Source: Actinomycetota bacterium
Lineage (GTDB): Bacteria > Actinomycetota > Thermoleophilia > Solirubrobacterales > JACPNS01
Reading direction: 5' to 3'
DNA: 64,000 bases
Assembly: GCA_016213645.1 (NCBI GenBank)
Contig: JACQZY010000027.1
Location: forward strand, 1-64,000
Position numbers and translations under genes: made by a program. The notes beneath the pieces are model-generated. The model did no database searches. It saw only the letters and a list, made by a program, of their open reading frames with translations, and was not told the origin of the DNA. Positions within the stretch are counted from its first letter, which is position 1, and every line of letters begins with the position of its first letter. Positions 8,183 to 18,167 of this stretch are shown in pieces.

Positions 8183-8183
<1 letters not shown>
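8166..8183 (-). terminator. Hairpin at the ftsH stop codon
   Basis: GCCAGG-GCCGTT-CCTGGC, sharing its arms with the hairpin at 8096-8113. The stop codon itself lies at the edge of the hairpin. Confidence 0.3.
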
Positions 8184-10150
<1,967 letters not shown>

Positions 10151-10220
10151 CGGTGCTCAGTCAGTGCTCGATCTTTGCTTGATCTCTGTTTTGGAAAGCG
10201 TGCTTGGCAACGCGTGCTTT

Positions 10221-10276
10221 GGACTGTGTGCGTCGGACTGTGTGCGTCGAAATGTGTGAATTGGACTGTGTGTCAC
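10221..10276. repeat. Four tandem 14-bp repeats upstream of ftsH
   Basis: Units at 10221-10234 and 10235-10248 are identical (GGACTGTGTGCGTC). 10249-10262 is diverged (GAAATGTGTGAATT) and 10263-10276 is GGACTGTGTGTCAC. All share TGTGTG at the same register. Confidence 0.7.
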
Positions 10277-10283
10277 GTAAATA

Positions 10284-10301
10284 ACAGTCTGTCATGACTG
10301 T
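10284..10301. promoter_or_regulatory. ACAGTC/GACTGT dyad next to the 14-bp repeats
   Basis: ACAGTC-TGTCAT-GACTGT. The GACTGT half occurs in three of the four adjacent repeat units, so the array and the dyad may bind the same protein. Confidence 0.35.
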
Positions 10302-10409
10302 CTCGCCGATGCCGCGTACACGCCGCGCTCCGGCACCCAAATGCGTCCAAACAGGCTACCAGCGAGGCGCGTACCGCAAGCCGCATGCAATCGGTATCAC
10401 GCGGCCCGC

Positions 10410-10429
10410 GGACGGCCCTTTGGTCGTCC
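10410..10429 (-). terminator. Hairpin downstream of hpt
   Basis: GGACGACC-AAAG-GGCCGTCC on the minus strand (8 bp with one wobble), about 27 nt after the hpt stop, no U-tract. Confidence 0.35.
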
Positions 10430-10456
10430 GTCGAAACTTGCTTCGGCGCGCCGTGA

Positions 10457-10987
10457 CTATTGCTTTAACGCGGCAACGTAGGGAAGATTGCGCAGGCGCT
10501 GGTTGTGGTCGAGTCCGTAGCCGACCACGAACCGGTCGGCGATCTCGAATCCTACGTACTTGATGTCCGGTTCCACTTTGAAACGGGCCGGTTTTGTGAG
10601 CAGGGCACAAACCTCCAAACTGGCCGGTTCTCGCGCTCCCAGGTTCTTCATCAGGTAACTGAGCGTGAGACCGCTGTCGACGATGTCCTCGACGATCAGT
10701 ACGTCGCGGCCCTCGATCGGCGCCTCCAGGTCCTTGAGGATGCGCACCACGCCGCTGCTCTCCGTGCTTGATCCGTAAGAGGAGACGGCCATGAAGTCGA
10801 CCTCGCAGTCGGGCTCGATGTGGCGCATCAGGTCCGCGAGAAAGAAGAACGCACCCTTCAGGACTCCGACCAGCAAAATCGGTCGGCCCTCATAGTCGTC
10901 GCTGATCTGACGACCAAGTTCGCGTACGCGATGGCGAAGGTCGTCCGACTGCACGAGGATCTCGCCGATTTCCGGATGCACGGTCAC
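10457..10987 (-). CDS. hpt: Hypoxanthine phosphoribosyltransferase
   Basis: Purine salvage: converts hypoxanthine (and usually guanine) plus PRPP to the monophosphates. The 176 residues have the type I PRTase fold: ILLVGVLKGAFFFLADL early, the flexible-loop SSYGSSTESSG, the PRPP motif VLIVEDIVDSGLTLSYL and the base-contacting VVGYGLDHNQRLRNLPYV. Start GTG 10985-10987 overlaps the tilS stop (GTGA), so the two are translationally coupled, as in many Gram-positive bacteria. Secure. Confidence 0.96.
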   Translation of the reverse strand: MTVHPEIGEILVQSDDLRHRVRELGRQISDDYEGRPILLVGVLKGAFFFLADLMRHIEPDCEVDFMAVSSYGSSTESSGVVRILKDLEAPIEGRDVLIVEDIVDSGLTLSYLMKNLGAREPASLEVCALLTKPARFKVEPDIKYVGFEIADRFVVGYGLDHNQRLRNLPYVAALKQ

Positions 10988-12426
10988 GTTCTGGGGAGTT
11001 TAGGTGTGTGCCCGTCGGCGGCTGCGCGGCGCTCCGCTTTGATGCGCACGACCGTCTCACCGGCGGCGGCCGGTAACCGGGCGCAGCCCTCACCAATCGC
11101 AACGCCCGGAACCCAGACGATCCGCTCCCCGGCGCAGACCACGGGATGCGCGTCACGCTCGGCACGGGGCAGCTTTGCGTCCACAAACACGTCCTGCAAG
11201 GACTTTCCGCCGTTCAGGCCAAGCGGTCGCATGCGGTCACCGGGACGGCGAGTGCGGATCGTGAGGTCTTGGGCGAAGGTGACGGGAATGTCGATATGCG
11301 CGAAACGCAAGGTCGCGGCCGGGACGGATTTCGCCTCGTCGCCGTCGGTAGCCGAACCGATCGACGCCGTGATGCACCAGCCACCAAAGCTCGCGACGCC
11401 GGGGACCGGAAGTGGCGTCGGCTCGCCGGCGGGCGGGCGGGCGGCGTTCGTCGCCGCGTCGTCCCGGCCGGCGCCGATCACCCGCAACACCCCATACTCC
11501 ACCATCAGTCCAGCTCCGGCCACGTCGATCTCGCGGCTGCCGCCCGCGGCCGCGGCCACGCGTACGCGATCCAGTGCCCCGCGGGCGGCCGGCACCGGCG
11601 CGCCAACGTTTCGCTCCACATACGCACGTAGCGCCAGCCCCGCAAGCGACTCGGGCGCCGCGTCAAGCGCGGCGACACGCAGGCCTCCCGCGTCTGTAAC
11701 CGCACCGTCAAGCAGCGCGTCGGCCATGGCGTCGAGCGCCTCACCTTCCGCGCCCAGTTCGTCGGCGGTACGCAGGATGTTCTCGATCGCGGCCGGGTGG
11801 ACGCGGCGCAACAGGGCCAGCGCCTCACGCACGTTGGTGCGCGCGTAGCGCGGGTCGCGGTTGGCGGCGTCCTCGCGCCAGGTCAGCGATTCCGCCGCGC
11901 ACCAAGCCCGGAGCTCTTCGCGCGTGAAGTCCAGCAACGGCCGCACGATCATTCCGCGCCGCCGAGGCATTCCCAGCAGCGCCCGCCGCCCCGGTGAAGC
12001 GGCCAGCCGGTACAGCAGCGTCTCCGCGCGGTCGTCGGCGTTGTGGGCCACGGCAATCGTGTCGCAGCCGGTGCGCTCGGCCGCCTGGCGCGCCAGCTTG
12101 TATCTCGCCGCGCGGGCGAGGTCGTGCAGATTGCCGTTCTGGCCAAGCGTCACCCGTTCCACGACGATCACCACGCCCAGTTTTTCGCAGAGCTCACGGC
12201 AATAATTCTCGTCCGCGTCGGACTGTTCTCCACGCAGTCCGTAGTTCACGTGCAGCGCGGTCACGTATTCGGCTCCGCAGATCCGCGCCGCCGCGGCCAG
12301 CAGCGCCACAGAGTCGCCGCCGCCGCTGAACATCACCAGTATGCGGTACCCCGCGACCAGTAATCCGCCCTCGCGGACACGGTCAATCAAATGCGGTACG
12401 GCGGTCTCCAAAGCGGTGCTTTTCAT
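10984..12426 (-). CDS. tilS: tRNA(Ile)-lysidine synthetase
   Basis: Adds lysine to cytidine 34 of the CAU-anticodon tRNA-Ile, switching it to isoleucine. The 480 residues begin with the N-type ATP pyrophosphatase domain, P-loop MFSGGGDSVALLA near residue 31, then HVNYGLRGEQSDADE and VAHNADDRAETLLYRL. A TilS substrate-binding region and the C-terminal domain (RRPGDRMRPLGLNGGKSLQD, then GERIVWVPGVAIGE) follow. Full three-domain length, longer than the short actinobacterial forms. I chose ATG 12424-12426 (MKSTALETAV) over the TTG five codons upstream. It ends in a GTGA overlap with hpt. Confidence 0.94.
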   Translation of the reverse strand: MKSTALETAVPHLIDRVREGGLLVAGYRILVMFSGGGDSVALLAAAARICGAEYVTALHVNYGLRGEQSDADENYCRELCEKLGVVIVVERVTLGQNGNLHDLARAARYKLARQAAERTGCDTIAVAHNADDRAETLLYRLAASPGRRALLGMPRRRGMIVRPLLDFTREELRAWCAAESLTWREDAANRDPRYARTNVREALALLRRVHPAAIENILRTADELGAEGEALDAMADALLDGAVTDAGGLRVAALDAAPESLAGLALRAYVERNVGAPVPAARGALDRVRVAAAAGGSREIDVAGAGLMVEYGVLRVIGAGRDDAATNAARPPAGEPTPLPVPGVASFGGWCITASIGSATDGDEAKSVPAATLRFAHIDIPVTFAQDLTIRTRRPGDRMRPLGLNGGKSLQDVFVDAKLPRAERDAHPVVCAGERIVWVPGVAIGEGCARLPAAAGETVVRIKAERRAAADGHTPKLPRT

Positions 12427-12480
12427 CGAACACGCGTCCAAATATCCATCGATTCGTCGCCGGGTGCGGACGAACGCCCG

Positions 12481-12510
12481 ACACCAAGCACGTGCCTGGT
12501 GTAATCACCA
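12481..12510. promoter_or_regulatory. Overlapping dyads at the 5' end of a subtilase gene
   Basis: ACACCAAGCAC and GTGCCTGGTGT form a 22-bp palindrome with one mismatch (12481-12502). TGGTG-TAAT-CACCA (12497-12510) uses the same TGGTG in a competing hairpin. Operator or alternative RNA structures; the palindrome spans the proposed GTG start at 12492. Confidence 0.3.
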
Positions 12511-14120
12511 TATCTCGGTCGTGCCGACCCGTCCGCGCCTTCATGGCGTTTTTTGCGACGGCGCTCGCCCTGACCATCGCCACAACAATGGCCGCCACGG
12601 CACAGGCGGCTGACAATGCGGTGGCAGGCGAGTTGATTGTGCGTTTCGAAAGCGGCGTTTCCGCCGCCGAGAGCCGCGCAATCGTCAGCGAGACCGATGC
12701 AACGATCGACCAGCGGCTGCCCGGTAAGAGCGCCGTGGTGTCGGTTGAGACAGGACAAAGCGCGGCAAGGGCGGCTCAAGAACTTCAGACGAAGGACGGA
12801 GTCGCCTACGCAGAGCCCAACTATCTGGTGCAACGCCAAGCATGGACCAACGACCCGTTCCTCACGAACGGCACATTGTGGGGACTGTTCAAGGTCAAGG
12901 CGCCGACGGCGTGGAACGCTACGCGCGGGGACGGAGCAATCGTCGCCGTGCTCGACAGCGGAATCGCGCTCGACCACCCTGACCTGGTCAACAACATCTG
13001 GCAAAACCCGCGTGAACTCGACGACGGCATCGACAACGATGGCAACGGCTTCGCCGATGACATCTACGGCGCCGACTGGGTTCACACCGACGGTTTGCCC
13101 GACGATGAAGACGGCCACGGCACGCACGTGGCCGGCACGATCGCGGCCGGCGCCGACGACGGTAACCCCGCCGTCGGCGTCGCGCCCGGCGCTCGTGTGA
13201 TGCCGCTGAAGTTCCTGGACGGCAACGGCTCCGGCAACGTGGGCGACGCGATCTCCGCGATCGACTACGCCGTGAAGAACGGCGCCGACGTGATCAACGC
13301 CAGCTGGGGCGGCCCGGACTACAGCGCCGCGCTGGAAGACGCGATTCGCCGCGCCGGCGACGCCGGTGTTATCGTGGCGACCGCGGCCGGAAATGACGCG
13401 TCAGACAACGACGCGGTATCTACGTACCCTGCTTCCTACAGACTGCCGAACCTGATCTCGGTGGCCGCCACCGACAGCGAAGGCAAGCTCGCGAGCTTCT
13501 CCAACTACGGCCGCAACTCAGTGGATCTCGCCGCACCCGGCGTGGACATCTACAGCACGGTCGGTAACAGCTATGAAGCATGGAGCGGAACCTCGATGGC
13601 GACACCGTTCGTGGCCGGCGTGGCCGCGCTGCTGCGCTCGGCCGAGCCGGGCATCAGCGCCGCCGCCGCGGTCGACGCGATTCGCCAAGGCGTACGCCCG
13701 CTACAGACGCTGGACGGCATGGTGCTGACCGGCGGCCAAGTCGACGCGGTCGGCGCGCTGACCGCGATCGGCCACAACCCACTTCCCGGCGACACCGCCC
13801 CAGGCGCCTTCCGCCTAAAGAAGCCCGGCCGCAAGGTCTACGGTGGAGGCGGCCAGAAGGTGAAGTTCAGCTGGTCCCGCTCCGGCGACAGCGACCTCCT
13901 GGGTTACGAAATTTACGTCGACGGCAAGCTGCTGAAGACAGTCGAAGACCCGGACGGCTCCCAAGGCCCGCAGAGCGTGAAGACCTCAGCCAAGATCAAG
14001 GTCGCCGCGGGCAAGCACCGCTGGAGCGTTGTGGCCGTCGACGAGGCGGGCAATACGCGCAAGGCCGGCAGGGGTAAGGGCAAGGGGCGCGTGGCGGTTG
14101 TTAGCCAGCGCAAGGGTTGA
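12492..14120 (+). CDS. Secreted subtilisin-like serine protease (S8)
   Basis: A 542-residue exported protease. It has a signal peptide with a basic n-region (residues 1-39, ending TAQAA), an I9-type propeptide (GELIVRF... to about 115) and the S8 catalytic domain. Asp155 lies in VAVLDSG, His212 in DGHGTHVAGT, oxyanion Asn301 in AAGND and Ser368 in SGTSMATP. After about 430 a fibronectin/Ig-like strand-rich domain (FSWSRSGDSDLLGYEIYVDG) leads to a Lys/Gly-rich tail. All catalytic residues are present, so it should be active outside the cell. Start GTG 12492 is uncertain: the ATG at 12543 would remove the positive n-region of the signal peptide. Confidence 0.92.
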   Translation: MPGVITISRSCRPVRAFMAFFATALALTIATTMAATAQAADNAVAGELIVRFESGVSAAESRAIVSETDATIDQRLPGKSAVVSVETGQSAARAAQELQTKDGVAYAEPNYLVQRQAWTNDPFLTNGTLWGLFKVKAPTAWNATRGDGAIVAVLDSGIALDHPDLVNNIWQNPRELDDGIDNDGNGFADDIYGADWVHTDGLPDDEDGHGTHVAGTIAAGADDGNPAVGVAPGARVMPLKFLDGNGSGNVGDAISAIDYAVKNGADVINASWGGPDYSAALEDAIRRAGDAGVIVATAAGNDASDNDAVSTYPASYRLPNLISVAATDSEGKLASFSNYGRNSVDLAAPGVDIYSTVGNSYEAWSGTSMATPFVAGVAALLRSAEPGISAAAAVDAIRQGVRPLQTLDGMVLTGGQVDAVGALTAIGHNPLPGDTAPGAFRLKKPGRKVYGGGGQKVKFSWSRSGDSDLLGYEIYVDGKLLKTVEDPDGSQGPQSVKTSAKIKVAAGKHRWSVVAVDEAGNTRKAGRGKGKGRVAVVSQRKG

Positions 14121-14360
14121 GTCGTTTAGTCTTGCCCCTTCGAACCACGGTCCGCGCAACAACGACCTATTCGAACGCCTTGCTCGGGCTTGGCCGCTAC
14201 TTCGCCGAATATGCGCCCCTTCGCAGTCGACACCGTTAGCTCCGCCGGTATTCCATCCAGGTCCTCACGATAATTGCTGCGTTTGATGGGATGACAAATT
14301 TCGTATCCGATCGCATTGCCAACTGCAACGTCACGACCTTGACAGGAACCAGAGGAACCA

Positions 14361-15827
14361 ATGAAAACAAATCGGCAATTCGGCGCCATCGTTAAGTCTC
14401 GTCGCGCTTCGGTGAGAATTTTGTGTCTGGTCTTGGCCATCTGCACGATCTTTGTCGGCAATGCCATCCCACTACCGTCAGATGCGGGTGCCGCCGGCTC
14501 GACCGACCAGTATGCGCCACATGGCAAAGCGCTCGACGCTCGCTTTGGCAATAAAGGAGTGATTCGCTTTCCTGCTTTTTCGTCGCGACTCCAGACGAGT
14601 GAACCGACCTGTATGGCCTCTCGCGACGGAGGCACGTTCGTGTATGCGTTCGCCGGATCCTTCCGGGGTAAACGGTTCGTCGCCCGCAGGCAATTTGTCG
14701 CAAGGTACACGAGGCAAGGCAGGTTGGCACGGAATTTCGCGAGAAGAGGAGTATTCACGTCGCTGCCTTTCTCGATCCGAAGGATCTACAACATGGCGGT
14801 CGACGCCTCGGGCCGCCCGCTTTTGCTGGTGCGACGCGTGGATGGCGAATCCCGCGGTTACCTAGAGATTGTTCGGCTGACGAAAAGCGGCCAGATCGAC
14901 CGCAGTTTTGGCCCGCGATCGAATGGGGTGGCGCAGCTGTGGGTGAAGGCGCCATTAGGCAATAACGTCGTCGTTGTGCCGCTGAGGACCGGCGGCATTT
15001 TTATCGTCGCCGCGAGAACAACGGCAGCGGGACGTACGACGCTTATCGCACTCGACAGATCGGGTCGTCCCAACCGCCGCTTTGCCGAGGATGGCCGAAC
15101 TGCGGTGCGTCTTTTCGACCCAGTGGCAGCCGAAGCGGTCAACGGGGACTTCTTGGTCGCCGGGACCGAAGAGTTAGTCCGTGGGCAGGGGATTCAGATG
15201 TTCCGAATTACCCCATGGGGATCGGACCGCTTCGAGTGGGGATCGATAGGCCAATACAAAATCAGGGAGATACCGACGGCGGCACTACCGCCCGCGGTCG
15301 CCGGATTCGACCCGGCCAACGTGATTTCCAAATTGACCGCCTTCAAAGCCACGTACATCGAGGCGCGGCAAAACGGGGCGATCGATGTCGGAGTCGAATC
15401 CTACGATCCGTCCGTCGATGGCGATCACTCTAAATATGAGTGGCTGAGGCGGATCTCACCGAACGGGCTGACGGACACGGCATTCGGCGCGAATGGCAGC
15501 ATCTTCACTGAGAGCATCGGATACCCGGATAACGCCGACGAGTCTGAGCCGCCCACCTTCGATTTACTTCCGGACGGAAACGACGGAACGCTTTCAACCG
15601 CGTTCATCGGTTCATCCCGGCCGACGCTCGGCATCGTAAGTGTCGATTCCAGTGGGCAACGAAACACACTTCAAATCGGCGACGTGAGGTTTCACGAGCA
15701 CTTCCTCCCGACGTCAATCGTCGATCCAAGCGCGAATTCGATAACAGCCTGCGGCTCGGTGATCTCGACCGGAACTCCGCGACGAATTAATTCATACATG
15801 TTCAAGTTGAAACTGCCGCGACGTTAG
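14361..15827 (+). CDS. Exported protein with delta-60 repeats
   Basis: A 488-residue exported protein of unknown role. Residues 1-45 are a long signal peptide (basic MKTNRQFGAIVKSRRASVR, then a hydrophobic stretch, AGAAG). The mature part carries delta-60-type beta repeats, each with a D-x-x-F-G-x-x-G core: LDARFGNKGV near 58, IDRSFGPRSNGV, PNRRFAEDGRT and TDTAFGANGSI. Repeats of this type are usually predicted to form propeller-like surface domains. A clear Shine-Dalgarno (AGAGGAAC) precedes ATG 14361. Base composition and codon use look visibly less GC-rich than the neighbouring subtilase and cyclase, consistent with recent acquisition. Confidence 0.8.
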   Translation: MKTNRQFGAIVKSRRASVRILCLVLAICTIFVGNAIPLPSDAGAAGSTDQYAPHGKALDARFGNKGVIRFPAFSSRLQTSEPTCMASRDGGTFVYAFAGSFRGKRFVARRQFVARYTRQGRLARNFARRGVFTSLPFSIRRIYNMAVDASGRPLLLVRRVDGESRGYLEIVRLTKSGQIDRSFGPRSNGVAQLWVKAPLGNNVVVVPLRTGGIFIVAARTTAAGRTTLIALDRSGRPNRRFAEDGRTAVRLFDPVAAEAVNGDFLVAGTEELVRGQGIQMFRITPWGSDRFEWGSIGQYKIREIPTAALPPAVAGFDPANVISKLTAFKATYIEARQNGAIDVGVESYDPSVDGDHSKYEWLRRISPNGLTDTAFGANGSIFTESIGYPDNADESEPPTFDLLPDGNDGTLSTAFIGSSRPTLGIVSVDSSGQRNTLQIGDVRFHEHFLPTSIVDPSANSITACGSVISTGTPRRINSYMFKLKLPRR

Positions 15828-15845
15828 GACCCGCGGCGGCGCCCC

Positions 15846-17156
15846 CTACCGCGTCTCCATCCGAAACAACTCCACCGGCTCGTCAAAACCCTTCAGCCGC
15901 ACGCGGCCGATTGACTGGAAGCGCAGGCCCACGGCGGCGCGGTTTTTGATCTGGTTCTTCAGTTGGGTGGTGGCGAGGGCTTCGTCGGCGTCGGCTCGGT
16001 TGAGGACGCGGGCGGCCATGTTGATGGCGCCGCCGAAGTAGTCGCCGTCGCGGTAGAGGGCCTCGCCGTAGTCCAGGCCAATGCGCAGGCGGAAGATTTT
16101 GTCCGGGTCGTCGGCCAGCTCGGCCGCCCAACGCGCCAATTCTGTGGGCTCGGAGCCAACGACCATCGCGCCGTCGCCGGTGAGCTTGATCAGGCGGGCG
16201 GTGTCTGGAAGCGTGGTCTCGATGTGGTGGCGTAGTTGGTCGGCCTGTTCGAAGGCCTTCTCCACGCCGGCCTCCTCCGTGTATCGGGTGAAGCCGACGA
16301 TGTCCACAAAGCAGATCGCCACGTTGAGGTGGCCGCGCGCTGCGGTCACATCCGACTGCACATTCTCGATCTGCACCTGCTCGGTGAACTGCTGCAAGAA
16401 GCGCGTGTGCATGTAGTCAAACATCGGGGAGAGATGCGGCAGCACGCTCTCCACCAGGTTGCCCATCACCTGTTGCACTTCTTCGCCGCTGGCTCCCTGC
16501 TGAAGCAGCGGCTCGTGCACCCACATGCGGATCAGTCGAGCCTCCGCGTCGGCGATGTCGGCGAAGGACTTGGCGGCCACGCGGATCACCTGCAACAGCG
16601 CGCCCAGCGGCACGCCGGCGTTGAGCACTTCCACGACGCGGCGCGTGGCCTCGATGTCGCGCTCGGTGAGGTAATTGAGCGACTCGGTGGAAAAGCCCAG
16701 CGAGATCCACAGGCGCTCGGCAAGGTCGGGGTCGATACCCGAGGCCTTGGATGCTTCTTTCAGGGTGTAGGTGCGGCCTTCGGACGCGAACAGGCTGTCG
16801 GCCGTGCCAAGCGCCAGGCGGCCGTCTTCGGCCGCGAGGGCGATCTCTTCAAGCGTCTGACCACTTCGGCGCAGCTGGGCCACGATGCGCGCGTGGGCGG
16901 CCGAGGCCGCGGTCCACTCGCCGTTGAAGCCGGGGATCGCGCCGGCTTTGACCCAGCGCTTGAGCGTGCCCACGGACACGCCCGCTCGCTCGGCCACCTG
17001 CTCGGCGGTCATCGTTGGATGTTCTACGGGCGCGCCCGTAGACGAACCGTCGCCGTCCAGCGAGATCTTGGGTTTTCTGCGATTCGGCGCGTTCGCCGGC
17101 TTCTTGCCGGTCTTGCCGGTGCTACCGGCGCGCCCCTTGGCTTTTGCGTCTGGCAT
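15846..17156 (-). CDS. Class III adenylate/guanylate cyclase with N-terminal HTH and Ad_Cy_reg domain
   Basis: A 436-residue soluble cyclase predicted to make cAMP. After a basic 45-residue leader comes a MerR/excisionase-like helix-turn-helix (TAEQVAERAGVSVGTLKRWVKAGAIP, about 50-110). An Rv1264-type regulatory domain follows (YTLKEASKASGIDPDLAERLW... about 125-245), then a cyclase homology domain from about 270. There CFVDIVGFTRYT gives the first metal Asp, LIKLTGDGAMVV the Lys and second metal Asp, and FGGAINMAARV the Asn and Arg of the transition-state site, so it looks catalytically complete. Rv1264 is pH-sensing; the added HTH suggests coupling to DNA binding or use as a protein-interaction module. 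The two cannot be separated by sequence alone. Confidence 0.88.
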   Translation of the reverse strand: MPDAKAKGRAGSTGKTGKKPANAPNRRKPKISLDGDGSSTGAPVEHPTMTAEQVAERAGVSVGTLKRWVKAGAIPGFNGEWTAASAAHARIVAQLRRSGQTLEEIALAAEDGRLALGTADSLFASEGRTYTLKEASKASGIDPDLAERLWISLGFSTESLNYLTERDIEATRRVVEVLNAGVPLGALLQVIRVAAKSFADIADAEARLIRMWVHEPLLQQGASGEEVQQVMGNLVESVLPHLSPMFDYMHTRFLQQFTEQVQIENVQSDVTAARGHLNVAICFVDIVGFTRYTEEAGVEKAFEQADQLRHHIETTLPDTARLIKLTGDGAMVVGSEPTELARWAAELADDPDKIFRLRIGLDYGEALYRDGDYFGGAINMAARVLNRADADEALATTQLKNQIKNRAAVGLRFQSIGRVRLKGFDEPVELFRMETR

Positions 17157-17340
17157 GGCCTTGCCGCCTTGCTGGTGTGTGCTCCGGTCCGGGCTTCCTG
17201 CACCTCAGGGGCGCCGCCGGTACCGGGCTGGTCTTGCGTGTGACGATGATTTTCGCAGGCCGCGCGGGCGTTAATCCCGCCACGGGCGAAAAAAGGCGCT
17301 GGAATACGGGTTTGGAGCGCGATCCCGCCGGATCGCAATC

Positions 17341-17375
17341 GTGGGTCCGCCGCCGTCAAGCGGCCGCGGACCCAC
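17341..17375 (-). terminator. GC-rich hairpin downstream of the histone-like gene
   Basis: GTGGGTCCGC and GCGGACCCAC arms (10 bp, perfect) with an inner CCGC/GCGG stem, 27 nt past the histone-like stop codon; no U-tract follows. Confidence 0.45.
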
Positions 17376-17401
17376 GAAGGCGGAGGTAATTACTTGACCG
17401 C

Positions 17402-17800
17402 CTACTTCTTGGCGGCAGGCTTCTTGGCTGCGGGCTTCTTTGCCGCAGGCTTCTTGGCTGCAGGCTTCTTTGCCGCGGACTTGGCGGCGGGGCGAGCTGC
17501 AGCTTTGGCGGCGGGCTTCTTCGCTGCCGGCTTCTTTGCCGCAGGCTTCTTTGCTGCGGGCTTCTTTGCCGCAGACTTGGCGGCGGGACGAGCCGCTGCC
17601 TTGGCGGCCGGCTTCTTTGCTGCCGGCTTCTTCGCGGCCGGCTTCTTCGCCGCAGGTTTCTTCGCCGCAGACTTCTTCGCGGCAGGCTTCTTCGCCGCAG
17701 ACTTGGCGGCGGGACGAGCCGCTGCCTTGGCCGCCGGCTTCTTGGCCGCCGGCTTCTTGGCTGCCGCCTTCTTCGCTGTGGTCTTCTTCGCTGTGGTCTT
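17402..17800. repeat. Tandem repeats encoding the AAKKPA tail
   Basis: Short GCC/GGC-rich units encoding AAKKPA repeat through the whole region; three larger copies each begin with the segment encoding AAARPAAKSAAKK. Such arrays readily change length by slippage. Confidence 0.8.
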
Positions 17801-18145
17801 CGAAGTGCTCGACGACTTCTTTGCCGCCGATGAACCTGACGAGCGCTTGGCGCCCGGGCGAAGCTTCTTCTCCATGTCCTGCAACCTCTTCTCTAGTGAG
17901 TCCATGCGTTTACGTGAAGCTTTCAGCTCGTCGCTCAGCGTGCTGCGCAGGTCGTCGCCGGCGCTGCGCAGCTCGTCGATTGCGTTTTTGCGAAAGCGGT
18001 CCGCCGCGTCAACGGCGTCATCCAACAGGTCCTGAGCCTTCTCGCGACTAAAACCTCCATCGCCGAAGGTGGCGTCAAAAGTGCGATCGATCGCCGAACG
18101 CAGTTGATCGGTAATGCCTTTTGAAGTTTTCTTTTTAGGAGCCAT
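17402..18145 (-). CDS. Histone H1-like protein with coiled-coil head and Ala/Lys/Pro tail
   Basis: A 247-residue, very basic protein. The N-terminal half (about 1-95) is predicted helical/coiled coil (DQLRSAIDRTFDATFGDGG, then SLEKRLQDMEKKL), reminiscent of phasin or apolipoprotein-like helices. From about residue 110 it is a continuous Ala/Lys/Pro tail built of AAKKPAAKKPA units, interrupted three times by AAARPAAKSAAKK, like eukaryotic H1 and actinobacterial HupB/nucleoid proteins. A nucleoid-binding role is inferred; a polyester-granule coat protein is the alternative. ATG 18143-18145 (MAPKKKTSK) is preferred to the upstream start. It shares a promoter region of 22 bp with the divergent phosphorylase gene. 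Confidence 0.8.
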   Translation of the reverse strand: MAPKKKTSKGITDQLRSAIDRTFDATFGDGGFSREKAQDLLDDAVDAADRFRKNAIDELRSAGDDLRSTLSDELKASRKRMDSLEKRLQDMEKKLRPGAKRSSGSSAAKKSSSTSKTTAKKTTAKKAAAKKPAAKKPAAKAAARPAAKSAAKKPAAKKSAAKKPAAKKPAAKKPAAKKPAAKAAARPAAKSAAKKPAAKKPAAKKPAAKKPAAKAAARPAAKSAAKKPAAKKPAAKKPAAKKPAAKK

Positions 18146-18152
18146 GGGGGCA

Positions 18153-18159
18153 TACGATA
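18153..18159. promoter_or_regulatory. Symmetric bidirectional -10 element
   Basis: Top strand TACGAT (18153-18158) and bottom strand TATCGT (18159-18154) overlap almost completely. Predicted starts fall about 3 nt before ATG 18168 and about 2 nt before the histone-like ATG at 18145. An alternative top-strand GATACT (18156-18161) would give an exactly leaderless start. Confidence 0.5.
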
Positions 18160-18167
18160 CTCCCAGC

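Larger units (their letters stand above)
10151..10456. other. 306-bp spacer between hpt and ftsH
   Basis: No convincing ORF. It holds four tandem 14-bp units (10221-10276), an ACAGTC/GACTGT dyad (10284-10301) and a GGACGGCC hairpin near hpt (10410-10429). Presumably it carries the ftsH promoter and leader plus the hpt transcript end. Confidence 0.6.

Noticed and set aside
14126-14758. 210-codon minus-strand ORF opposite the delta-60 protein
   Set aside because: Most of it is antisense to a gene with a clear signal peptide and repeats. The part at 14126-14330 reads somewhat protein-like and could be a gene remnant, but nothing recognisable supports it.
17402-17800. CRISPR-like array
   Set aside because: The repeats are in-frame coding units of an Ala/Lys/Pro tail without spacers.
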